Part shown: in pieces, positions 6,817 through 14,510 of the stretch
Layout of the letters: every line of letters begins with the position of its first letter
Numbering within the stretch: the stretch's first letter is position 1
Origin: Deltaproteobacteria bacterium
GTDB taxonomy: Bacteria > Desulfobacterota > Syntrophia > Syntrophales > UBA2210
Direction: 5' to 3'
Assembly (NCBI GenBank): GCA_019313905.1
Contig: JAFDAI010000009.1
Span: 22,701-86,700, forward strand
Length of the DNA: 64,000 nt
Notes under the pieces: generated by a model
Told to the model about the DNA's origin: nothing
What the model saw: only the letters and a program-made list of their open reading frames with translations
Database searches by the model: none
Program-made: the position numbers and the translations under genes

Positions 6817-9800
6817 ATGGATGTCAGCAGAAGAGGTTTCTTAAAGATCTCCGGTACCGCGCTGATGGCGAGCGGGATTGGCATCAATCTGAAACCGGTG
6901 GCAGCTCACGCGCAACCGTTAAAGATCAAATACGCTAAAGAGACCACCACGATTTGCCCTTACTGTGCCGTTGGATGCGGGATCATTGTGTCAACTCGAA
7001 ATGGAAAAGTCATAAACACGGAGGGAGACCCGGATCATCCTGTAAACAAAGGTTCGCTCTGTACGAAGGGCGGTTCCATCTATCAGCTTTCGCAGAACAA
7101 GAATCGACTTGACAAGCCGCTCTACAGGGCACCCTATTCCGACAAGTGGGAAGAAAAATCCTGGGAATGGATGATTGACAAGATTGCCAGGAATGTAAAG
7201 AAGAGCAGAGATAAGAGTTTTGTAACAAGAAACAGCAAGGGACAGGTGGTCAACCGCACCGACGGCATAGCATCGGTCGGCAGCGCCGCCATGGATAATG
7301 AAGAGTGTTTCATCTATCAAAAACTGTTAAGGGGGTTAGGTCTGGTATATATTGAACACCAAGCCCGTATCTGACACTCCGCTACTGTTGCGGCTCTGGC
7401 AGAGTCGTTCGGACGCGGTGCGATGACCAATCACTGGATAGATATCGAAAATAGTGATTGTGTCTTGATTATGGGAAGTAACGCGGCTTCCAACCATCCC
7501 ATTTCATTCAAGTATGTTACAAAAGCCATGGAAAATGGCGCGAAGCTGATCAGCGTGGATCCGAGATTTACGCAGACCTCCTCGAAGGCTGACATCTATG
7601 CATCCCTGAGATCGGGAAGCGATATAGCCTTTCTGGGGGGTATGATCAAATATATACTGGACAACAACCTTATCCAGAAAAAATATGTAAAGTATTATAC
7701 CAACGCTCCATTTCTGGTAAATCCAGAGTTCAAACTTCCGGGAGACAATGAAGGTGTTTTTTCCGGCCTTGTGGACGCAAAATATGATAAATCCTCGTGG
7801 TCCTTTCAGAAGGACGCGAGCGGCGTAATCAAAAAGGACAGCAGCCTCAAAGATCCCAACTGTGTTTACCAGCTCCTGAAGAAACATTATTCGCGGTATA
7901 ACCTGGATATCGTATCCAGGATTACCGGCACGTCAAAAGAGAAACTCCTTGAGGTCTATAAGGAATATACAAAGTCCGGCAAAGTCGGGAAAGCCGGAAC
8001 AATTATGTATGCCATGGGTTGGACCCAGCATACGGTCGGTGTGCAGAATATCAGGACGATGGGCATCATTCAGCTCCTCCTGGGTAACATGGGCGTGGCC
8101 GGCGGCGGCGTCAATGCCCTCCGAGGTGAGTCCAACGTGCAGGGTTCCACCGATCATTGTCTCCTTTTCCATATCCTGCCCGGGTATCTGAAAACTCCCA
8201 AGGCATCTCAACCTACACTGGCCGCGTATGACGCCAAATATACACCCAAAACGAAGGAACCGCAGAGTCTTAACTGGTGGAAGAATTACCCGAAGTATTC
8301 GGCAAGTCTTCTCCGGGCACACTACGGGACGGGTGTTTCCCTGGAAGATGCCTACTCATATCTGCCCAAGCTGGATGACGGTGAGAACTACTCGTGGCTC
8401 AGTATCTTTGACGCAATGTATAAGGATAAGTTCACCGGATTCTTCGCGTGGGGGCAAAATCCCGCGTGCAGCGGCGCCAGTTCCAACAAGACCCGGCAGG
8501 CTATGACAAAGCTGGACTGGATGGTTAATGTCAATATCTTCGACAGTGAAACGGGATCTTTCTGGAAGGGCCCCGGTATGGATCCGAAGAAGATAAAGAC
8601 AGAGGTTTTCATGCTTCCATGCGCTGCTTCGATTGAGAAGGAGGGGAGTATAACGAACAGCGGTCGCTGGATGCAGTGGAGATATAAGGCGGTTGATTCT
8701 CCCGGTGTTGCAATGCCCGATGGTGAGATCATCACCGAGCTCTACTACAGAATCAAAGAACTGTACGAAAAGGAAGGTGGACCTTCAAAAGAGGCCTTCA
8801 CAGAGATGACCTGGGATTACGGTCCGAAGGGTCCGAACGGCAAGATACGACATCTGGACACTCACTATATCGCCAGGGAGATAAATGGTTATTTCCTGAA
8901 AGATACCACGGTCAAAGGCAAGCTGTTTAAGAAAGACTCCCTTGTTCCCAGTTTCGCTTATCTGCAGGATGACGGTTCAACATCTTCCGGAAACTGGCTG
9001 TATTGCAATTCCTATACGGAAAAAGGCAATATGGCCGCGAGGCGCGGAGGAAAAGATTCTTCCGGCATTGGTCTCTATTCCGAATGGGCATGGTGCTGGC
9101 CTGTAAACCGCAGGATTATATACAACGGAGCTTCCGTTGATCCTGATACGGGGAAGCCATGGGACGAGAAACATCCCGTTATCTTCTGGAATGGTTCCAA
9201 GTGGGTTGGCGATGTTCCGGACGGTGTTGCCGCGCCGGGTTCCGGCAGACCGCCCTTTATTATGAAGCCCAATGGCGTTGGCGCTATTTTTGGACCTGGC
9301 CGGGCGGATGGGCCATTCCCGGAACACTATGAACCGTTGGAATGTCCGGTTGAAAAGAACATTATGTCACCGCAGCTTGTCAATCCCACGATCAAGAGAT
9401 GGGACAGGGAGGGAACGGGAACAAGCGTGGACGCGAGGGCTACTTGCGATCCGAGATTCCCGATCATCTGTTCAACCTATCGTGTGAGCGAACACTGGCA
9501 GACCGGCCTTATGACAAGGTGGTGTCCATGGCTCGCGGAGATGCAACCCTCCATGTTTGTGGAGATCGGCACTGAACTTGCTAAAAATAAGAGGATCAAA
9601 AACGGCGAGATAGTCACCGTGAAATCCATAAGGGGGCAGGTCGATGCCGTGGCGATTGTGACAAACAGATGGAAGCCATTCAACATAGACGGGAATACCG
9701 TTCATGAGGTCGGGATTCCATGGCACTACGGCTGGGTTACCACAAAAATGAGAGAATACGTGCATGGTGACAAAAAACCAGAGGTCTTTACTTTTGGTGA

Positions 9801-9897
9801 TTCCGCCAACATCGTTACTCCGTTTATCGGAGACCCCAATACCATGATACCGGAGAGCAAGGCCTTCATGGTAAATGTCGAAAGGAAGGAGGTGTAA
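6817..9897 (+). CDS. fdnG: Formate dehydrogenase-N type alpha subunit, selenocysteine-containing
   Basis: Reading through TGA 7372-7374 gives 1026 residues with Sec at residue 186 in the family context HQARI-U-HSATVAALAESFGRGA, which aligns with the Sec of Escherichia coli FdnG. The N-terminus has a Tat signal (SRRGFLK). CPYCAVGCG with a downstream C binds a 4Fe-4S cluster, and the molybdopterin domains follow with GWTQHTVGVQNIRT, NMGVAGGGVNALRG and the C-terminal ETPE-like region. It oxidises formate to CO2 in the periplasm with bis-MGD. The start is ATG 6817, 8-9 nt after GGAAGGAG, rather than GTG 6808, which lies inside that ribosome site. It is followed 3 bp later by fdnH. Confidence 0.95.
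7392..7406 (+). promoter_or_regulatory. SECIS hairpin of fdnG
   Basis: GGCUCU-GGC-AGAGUC forms a 6-bp stem (one G-U) closing a G-containing triloop, 17 nt after the UGA at 7372-7374. It is embedded in conserved coding sequence, as in other bacterial fdn genes. Assignment rests on position and the certain Sec codon. Confidence 0.6.
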
Positions 9898-9900
9898 GTC

Positions 9901-10698
9901 ATGTCTGAAAAAATCAAACTGTGTGATCTTTCCAAATGTACCGGTTGCAGAGCCTGCCAGCTGGCATGCAAACAGTGGAACCAGTTGCCGGCAAAACAGA
10001 CCTTCAACACCGGAACATACCAGAATCCGCCTGATCTCCAGCCAAACACCTGGAACATCATAAGATTTCAGGAGATATCCGATGGTAATGGCGGAGTTAA
10101 CTGGCTGTTCAGGCATGATGCCTGCATGCACTGCACCGATGCGGCCTGTGTGAAGGTCTGTCCGAGTGGTGCCCTTTATCATACGAAATATGGCACAGTC
10201 GCCCTTGACAGCGGCAAGTGTATAGGATGCAAAGAATGCGTCTTTGCGTGTCCATTCGAGGTGCCCAAATATGATCCTGAAACCGACAAGATTCTCAAGT
10301 GTGACATGTGTTATTCCAGGATAGACAACGGCATGGAACCAGCATGTGTCAAAGCCTGCCCGACCGGCGCACTTATGTTCGGCGACAAGGCTGAGATGCT
10401 GAAGGTGGCATATGAGAGGGCCAGGGAACTTGGCAGCGATGCCTCCGTATATGGCGACAAATTTGTGGACGGAACTCACATGATATATGTCCTTCCGGAA
10501 AAGGCCGGCGTCTACGACAAGCTTCCGGAAAAACCGAGGGTGCCACTCTCAGTTATTGCCTGGAAAGACTGGCTCAAACCGCTCAGCCTGCTTGCGGCGG
10601 GTGGCGTAATTGCGGGATCCTTCTTACATTACATCACTCATGGCCCCAAGGACACAAGCGGTGATGGGGACCAGGTAAACAGGGAAGGAGGCGAATAA
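9901..10698 (+). CDS. fdnH: Formate dehydrogenase beta subunit, four 4Fe-4S clusters
   Basis: A 265-residue ferredoxin-like electron-transfer subunit. Four cysteine clusters are seen: CTGCRACQLACK, CMHCTDAACVKVCP, CIGCKECVFACP and CDMCYSRIDNGMEPACVKACP. A C-terminal TM helix (near residues 224-243) anchors it to the membrane beside FdnI, as in the Escherichia coli FDH-N complex. It carries electrons from the Sec/Mo site of FdnG to the haems of FdnI. A strong GGAAGGAGG precedes its ATG, and fdnI starts 1 bp after its stop. Length and cluster order match FdnH/FdoH. Confidence 0.95.
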   Translation: MSEKIKLCDLSKCTGCRACQLACKQWNQLPAKQTFNTGTYQNPPDLQPNTWNIIRFQEISDGNGGVNWLFRHDACMHCTDAACVKVCPSGALYHTKYGTVALDSGKCIGCKECVFACPFEVPKYDPETDKILKCDMCYSRIDNGMEPACVKACPTGALMFGDKAEMLKVAYERARELGSDASVYGDKFVDGTHMIYVLPEKAGVYDKLPEKPRVPLSVIAWKDWLKPLSLLAAGGVIAGSFLHYITHGPKDTSGDGDQVNREGGE

Positions 10699-10699
10699 G

Positions 10700-11338
10700 A
10701 TGAAAAAAGGAATGATAAAAGTATCCGATGGGTTTGAGAGAATAGTACACTGGTCCATGGCCATTTCCTGCCTGATCCTTATGATTACGGGGTTGGGGAT
10801 GATGTTCCATTCGTTCAATTTTCTCGGGATTTCCGTTGGAGGATTGAAGAATCTGAAACTGATCCACAACTTCTCCGGACTTGTGTTCATCCCGTCGCTT
10901 CTCTTCGCCATATTGATATGGTGGAAGGAGGCTGGTGTGTTCAAGTTTCCCGAGGATCTGGAGTGGATTATGGTGGCAGGCGGTTATCTATGGCATGTCG
11001 ACAAGGTCCCCGAAACCGGGAAATACAATCCCGGTCAGAAGGCATTTTTCTGGGCAGTGGCATTCTTCGGGGTTGTCATGTCGGTCACCGGGTTGATTAT
11101 GTGGTTTCCTCTTGGTTTTCCGGTGGAACTGGTAAGGTGGATGTATCCCCTGCATGCCCTCGGGTTTTTTGTTATATTCCCATTCTTTTTTGTCCATTTG
11201 TATCTGGGGACTGTCGGTGTCCCCGGTTCTGTGTCCGCTATCCTGACAGGATGGGTCACAAGATCCTGGGCGGAAAAACAGTGCCCGAAATGGTTGAAAG
11301 AAATGGAAGAATCAGGAAAGCTGGAAGTTTCAGATTAG
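10700..11338 (+). CDS. fdnI: Formate dehydrogenase gamma subunit (cytochrome b556)
   Basis: A 212-residue membrane protein with four TM helices. Haem-ligand candidates are in ERIVHWSMAI (helix 1), KLIHNFSGLVF (helix 2), and MYPLHALGF with FFFVHLYLGTVG (last helix). It takes electrons from FdnH and reduces menaquinone at the cytoplasmic side, closing a redox loop. GGAGGCG gives a clear ribosome site. It ends the fdnGHI operon; a hairpin terminator follows at 11369. Confidence 0.93.
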   Translation: MKKGMIKVSDGFERIVHWSMAISCLILMITGLGMMFHSFNFLGISVGGLKNLKLIHNFSGLVFIPSLLFAILIWWKEAGVFKFPEDLEWIMVAGGYLWHVDKVPETGKYNPGQKAFFWAVAFFGVVMSVTGLIMWFPLGFPVELVRWMYPLHALGFFVIFPFFFVHLYLGTVGVPGSVSAILTGWVTRSWAEKQCPKWLKEMEESGKLEVSD

Positions 11339-11367
11339 AAACATGGTCTGGAAAGTCTGTTAAAAGT

Positions 11368-11403
11368 AAAGGGGTCTGTTCAATTGAGAACAGCCCCCTT
11401 TTT
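11368..11403 (+). terminator. Terminator after fdnGHI
   Basis: A GC-rich hairpin with arms 11368-11381 and 11388-11401 (one mismatch, loop AATTGA) is followed by further T's. It lies 30 bp after the fdnI stop. fdhE begins 80 bp downstream, so it may partly uncouple fdhE from the structural genes. Confidence 0.7.
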
Positions 11404-11483
11404 GCTGAAGAAGAATTCCTTGAGTTTATAAGAAAAAGAATATATAGGGGTCTTTCGTTTTAGAACCCCAAAAGAGGTGGAGC

Positions 11484-12320
11484 ATGGCAGAAGTACTGAA
11501 AGACACCCTGAAGACCATTGACGGGTACAAAAATATGAATCCCCATTACGAAGAACTGCTGGATATTCTCGAAGAGGTGCTTATCCTGAGAGAGAAGTAT
11601 CGCCGTAAGGTAAAGGAAAATATCTTTAACGTGGATGAATCGCTCATAGAGAAAAAACTTGCCGGGGGATTGCCCCTCGTTGATTTCCCCGGGGGTAAGT
11701 TCGATCTTGAAGGGCCAAAGGAATATTTTGCCGCCCTGCTGGAAATAGCCCATAAGAGGACATTGGAGGAAACCGGCGAAATAATAAAAAAGATGAAAGA
11801 CGGCGAACTGAACTATATGGAAATGGTCCGTGATTCCTTCACGTTTCAGCAGGATGAAGATGCCCGGGAGAACGATGAGGGTGGGAGTATTTTTGATCTG
11901 TTGGGTTTTCTTGTTGAAGAGAGCCTGAGGCCGGCACTGGAGGTCCTTTCGGAAAAATACAGAGATATCATCACAGGGTCACCGTGGTCTGAGGGTTATT
12001 GCCCCATATGCGGCAGGGAACCGAAGATATCGGAGATCAGAGAAGAAGGAGGAAAAAGGTTCCTTTTCTGCGGCCAGTGCGGATTTGAATGGCAATTCGG
12101 ACGTGTCAGGTGCCCCTTCTGCGGGAATGAAGATCAACAGACGTTGGCCTACTTCACTATAGAAAATGAGGAGAAGTACCGGGTCGATGTGTGCAACGTC
12201 TGCAATAAATATATAAAGACGGTTGACTTCAGAAAAACGGAGAAAAGACCCAATCTGGATGTGGAAGATATAGCAACTCTGCATCTGGACATACTGGCTG
12301 ATGAAGAAGGGTATGAGTAA
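11484..12320 (+). CDS. fdhE: FdhE, formate dehydrogenase accessory protein
   Basis: A 278-residue cytoplasmic protein. Its C-terminal half has rubredoxin-like metal-binding pairs: CPICGREPK, CGQCGFEWQ, CPFCGNED and CNVCNKYIK, typical of FdhE. FdhE is required for active respiratory formate dehydrogenases and interacts with the alpha subunit before Tat export. Its position right after fdnGHI agrees. AGAGGTGGAG precedes the ATG. Confidence 0.92.
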   Translation: MAEVLKDTLKTIDGYKNMNPHYEELLDILEEVLILREKYRRKVKENIFNVDESLIEKKLAGGLPLVDFPGGKFDLEGPKEYFAALLEIAHKRTLEETGEIIKKMKDGELNYMEMVRDSFTFQQDEDARENDEGGSIFDLLGFLVEESLRPALEVLSEKYRDIITGSPWSEGYCPICGREPKISEIREEGGKRFLFCGQCGFEWQFGRVRCPFCGNEDQQTLAYFTIENEEKYRVDVCNVCNKYIKTVDFRKTEKRPNLDVEDIATLHLDILADEEGYE

Positions 12321-12374
12321 TCATGAATCAAACTGCTCTGAATACCTGATACCAGCCGCTGATAATCATGACGT

Positions 12375-13031
12375 ATGAAAGACTCTGATATAACAATAGT
12401 AGTTGAAACCCTCAAAGAAAGCCTCAAAACAGGCAAACTTCCCATAGTTTCCGATCTTGCAGAGAAAAAATCAGATCCTTTCCAGATACTCATTTCCACG
12501 CTACTCAGTCTCAGGACAAAAGACGAGGTTACAGAGGCAGCCACCAGGAGGCTCTTCCTGCTGGCCAGTACCCCTTCGGAGATGCTGAAACTATCCGAAG
12601 ATCAAACAATCAACGCGATTTATCCCGCCGGTTTTTACAGAAACAAGACGAAGACGATACTTCATGTCTGCCGTGAATTGATCGCAAGATACAATTCCCA
12701 TGTTCCCGATAGTATTGAAGAGTTGCTTACACTGAAAGGGGTAGGGAGAAAAACCGCCAATCTGGTTGTCACACTGGGATATGGCGGAGAAGGTATATGT
12801 GTGGACACGCATGTCCACAGGATCTCAAACCGCTTGGGTTATGTGAAAACGAGTACACCCGAAGAAACCGAGTATGCCCTGAGAAAAAAACTCCCTCCGA
12901 TATACTGGATAGATTACAATACTATCATGGTGGCATTCGGAAGGAATATCTGTCGGCCCACCTCGCCAATGTGCAGCAAATGCCCTATTTCGACTCACTG
13001 TCAGAAACAGGGGGTTACAAGAAGCCGTTGA
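12375..13031 (+). CDS. nth: Endonuclease III (DNA glycosylase/AP lyase)
   Basis: A 218-residue base-excision-repair enzyme for oxidised pyrimidines. The helix-hairpin-helix LKGVGRKTANLVV carries the catalytic lysine, VDTHVHRISNRLG carries the catalytic aspartate, and the C-terminal C-x6-C-x2-C-x5-C (CRPTSPMCSKCPISTHC) binds the 4Fe-4S cluster. Length equals the family norm. It stands 54 bp after fdhE and has no obvious functional link with its neighbours. Confidence 0.95.
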   Translation: MKDSDITIVVETLKESLKTGKLPIVSDLAEKKSDPFQILISTLLSLRTKDEVTEAATRRLFLLASTPSEMLKLSEDQTINAIYPAGFYRNKTKTILHVCRELIARYNSHVPDSIEELLTLKGVGRKTANLVVTLGYGGEGICVDTHVHRISNRLGYVKTSTPEETEYALRKKLPPIYWIDYNTIMVAFGRNICRPTSPMCSKCPISTHCQKQGVTRSR

Positions 13032-13133
13032 CGATTTTTGGAGGCAATTTTTTATTCCGGTTTTTCTTTTGACACACAGCTATCTTATTTTTATACTGGA
13101 TTTGATACAAAGTGCTGCCCGATTGGAGACTTA

Positions 13134-13706
13134 ATGAAAAAGCTGGCCCTTATCTTCGTCCTGCTCATCATACCACTGCAAACCAGTGCCTATGAAGGTT
13201 TTAATAAGATCGTAAAATATGACAGGTATTTTTCGAAGTATTCCAAACGATATTTTGGCCCCGGTTTTAACTGGCGTTATTTCAAGGCCCAGGCAATTGC
13301 CGAATCGAGACTGAAGGCAAATGCAGAATCGCATGTTGGAGCCCTAGGCATTATGCAGATTATGCCTCGGACATTCAAGGATATCGCCAGGAAAAATCCC
13401 AATGTCCAGGGCGGGCTCACACGCCCTCGCTGGAACATAGCGGCAGGTATCTGTTACGATAGAGTGCTCTGGAAGGAATGGAAGGCCAAGCGTCCATTCC
13501 AGGATCGGATAAATTTCATGTTTGGCTCCTACAACGCCGGCAAGGGCAACATAATCAAGGCTCAACGAATTGCCAGCAAACAATCTCTGAACGAAAATCT
13601 GTGGAAATCCATAGAGCAGACCTTGCCGAAGGTTACAGGGAAAAGTAGCGGTGAAACAATTGGGTACATCAGAAAGATCAACAAAATCAAGGAGGTTTTG
13701 AAATAA
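13134..13706 (+). CDS. Exported lytic transglycosylase (SLT family)
   Basis: A 190-residue protein with a signal peptide (MKKLALIFVLLIIPLQTSAY) and one SLT domain. AIAESRLKANA carries the catalytic glutamate, GALGIMQIMP is the conserved hydrophobic motif, and FGSYNAGKGN is the third SLT motif. It cleaves peptidoglycan glycan strands in the periplasm. The start is set at ATG 13134, where GGAG lies about 8 nt upstream and the signal peptide begins; an in-frame extension to 13038 lacks both. Its stop overlaps the DUF350 start by one base (TAATG). Confidence 0.9.
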   Translation: MKKLALIFVLLIIPLQTSAYEGFNKIVKYDRYFSKYSKRYFGPGFNWRYFKAQAIAESRLKANAESHVGALGIMQIMPRTFKDIARKNPNVQGGLTRPRWNIAAGICYDRVLWKEWKAKRPFQDRINFMFGSYNAGKGNIIKAQRIASKQSLNENLWKSIEQTLPKVTGKSSGETIGYIRKINKIKEVLK

Positions 13707-13930
13707 TGGACATCTCCATAATGGTATTAAACATCGGTTATGCAATATTCGGGGCTACACTCACTATGGTATGTATGGTGATAGGCTACAAAATATTCGA
13801 CAAGATAACACCTTTTGACACATCCCGGGAACTGGCGGAAAAAAACATAGCCGTCGGGATTGTTGTGGGATCTGTTTTTATCGGGTTGGGTATTGCGGTA
13901 GGGCTTGTTATTGGAATGGGACTCAATTGA
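13706..13930 (+). CDS. Small DUF350 family membrane protein
   Basis: A 74-residue protein with two TM helices (residues 5-27 and 49-72) joined by a short polar stretch (KITPFDTSRELAEKNIAVG). The pattern of small residues (GIVVGSVFIGLGIAVGLVIGMG) matches DUF350 proteins, whose function is unknown. It overlaps the transglycosylase stop by 1 bp and has GGAGG 9 nt upstream, so it is co-translated. A MITE starts 13 bp after its stop. Confidence 0.8.
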   Translation: MDISIMVLNIGYAIFGATLTMVCMVIGYKIFDKITPFDTSRELAEKNIAVGIVVGSVFIGLGIAVGLVIGMGLN

Positions 13931-13943
13931 CAATCGACAGGTT

Positions 13944-14085
13944 GAGACCTTTGCAGAATGTTCAATTTTGTTCAAGTTCAAGGAAGGTTAAAATTTTAAC
14001 CACAGGAATATATTGGATATTCCGAGAATTAAAATTTGAGACTGACGCAGAAATCGGTCAAAAGGGGACGTTATGCAAAGATCTC
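13944..14085. mobile_element. 142-bp MITE-like element with IS5-like ends (copy 1)
   Basis: Terminal inverted repeats GAGACCTTTGCAGAA (13944-13958) and its complement at 14071-14085 match at 13 of 15 positions. The pentamer AGGTT directly abuts both ends (13939-13943, 14086-14090), a likely target-site duplication. No ORF is inside; a perfect 16-bp palindrome GGTTAAAATTTTAACC lies within. A related copy is found before lpxB. Confidence 0.75.
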
Positions 14086-14156
14086 AGGTTGTCTCGCGTA
14101 ACTGGTTCTCCCACCAGGGTGACCGTGAAAGATCCAGATCGTCGGCAGGCACAGAT

Positions 14157-14468
14157 CTATAGCTTTACATTCTGAACATTTTCACCAAGATAGTATCTAC
14201 CGTCGTCAGTCACACAGATTATCTCTTTCTGAATCAAGTGCTGCAAGGCCTGCGGTTTATAGTCTCTCGCGCCGAAGTGGAGAAGACCCTTTTTTTGGGC
14301 ATAGGGGAGGGAAACAGCAGACTCGGGATCGCATGCCTTCCTGTCCTGAAGGTCTTTGGTGATTGTCAGGCACGCACGTTTTGTTTTCCACACAACACCA
14401 ATTTGTGTCAGAACACAGGCAGCTATAAGAATAACAACACATATAATAATATTCATGGGATTATCCAT
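14157..14468 (-). CDS. Small membrane-anchored protein of unknown function
   Basis: A 103-residue ORF that I do not recognise. Residues 4-27 form a TM helix (MNIIICVVILIAACVLTQIG). The soluble remainder, with DYKPQALQHLIQKEIICVTDDGRYYLG, resembles the wing of a small winged-helix fold. It lies 42 bp downstream of the cysK-cysS fusion on the same strand and may be its last operon member. The ribosome site is weak; ATG 14456 is an alternative start. Confidence 0.55.
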   Translation of the reverse strand: MDNPMNIIICVVILIAACVLTQIGVVWKTKRACLTITKDLQDRKACDPESAVSLPYAQKKGLLHFGARDYKPQALQHLIQKEIICVTDDGRYYLGENVQNVKL

Positions 14469-14510
14469 TCAAGGTGGTGTTTAAGAAAGAATTCTTCCCT
14501 TTGAAGCTTC

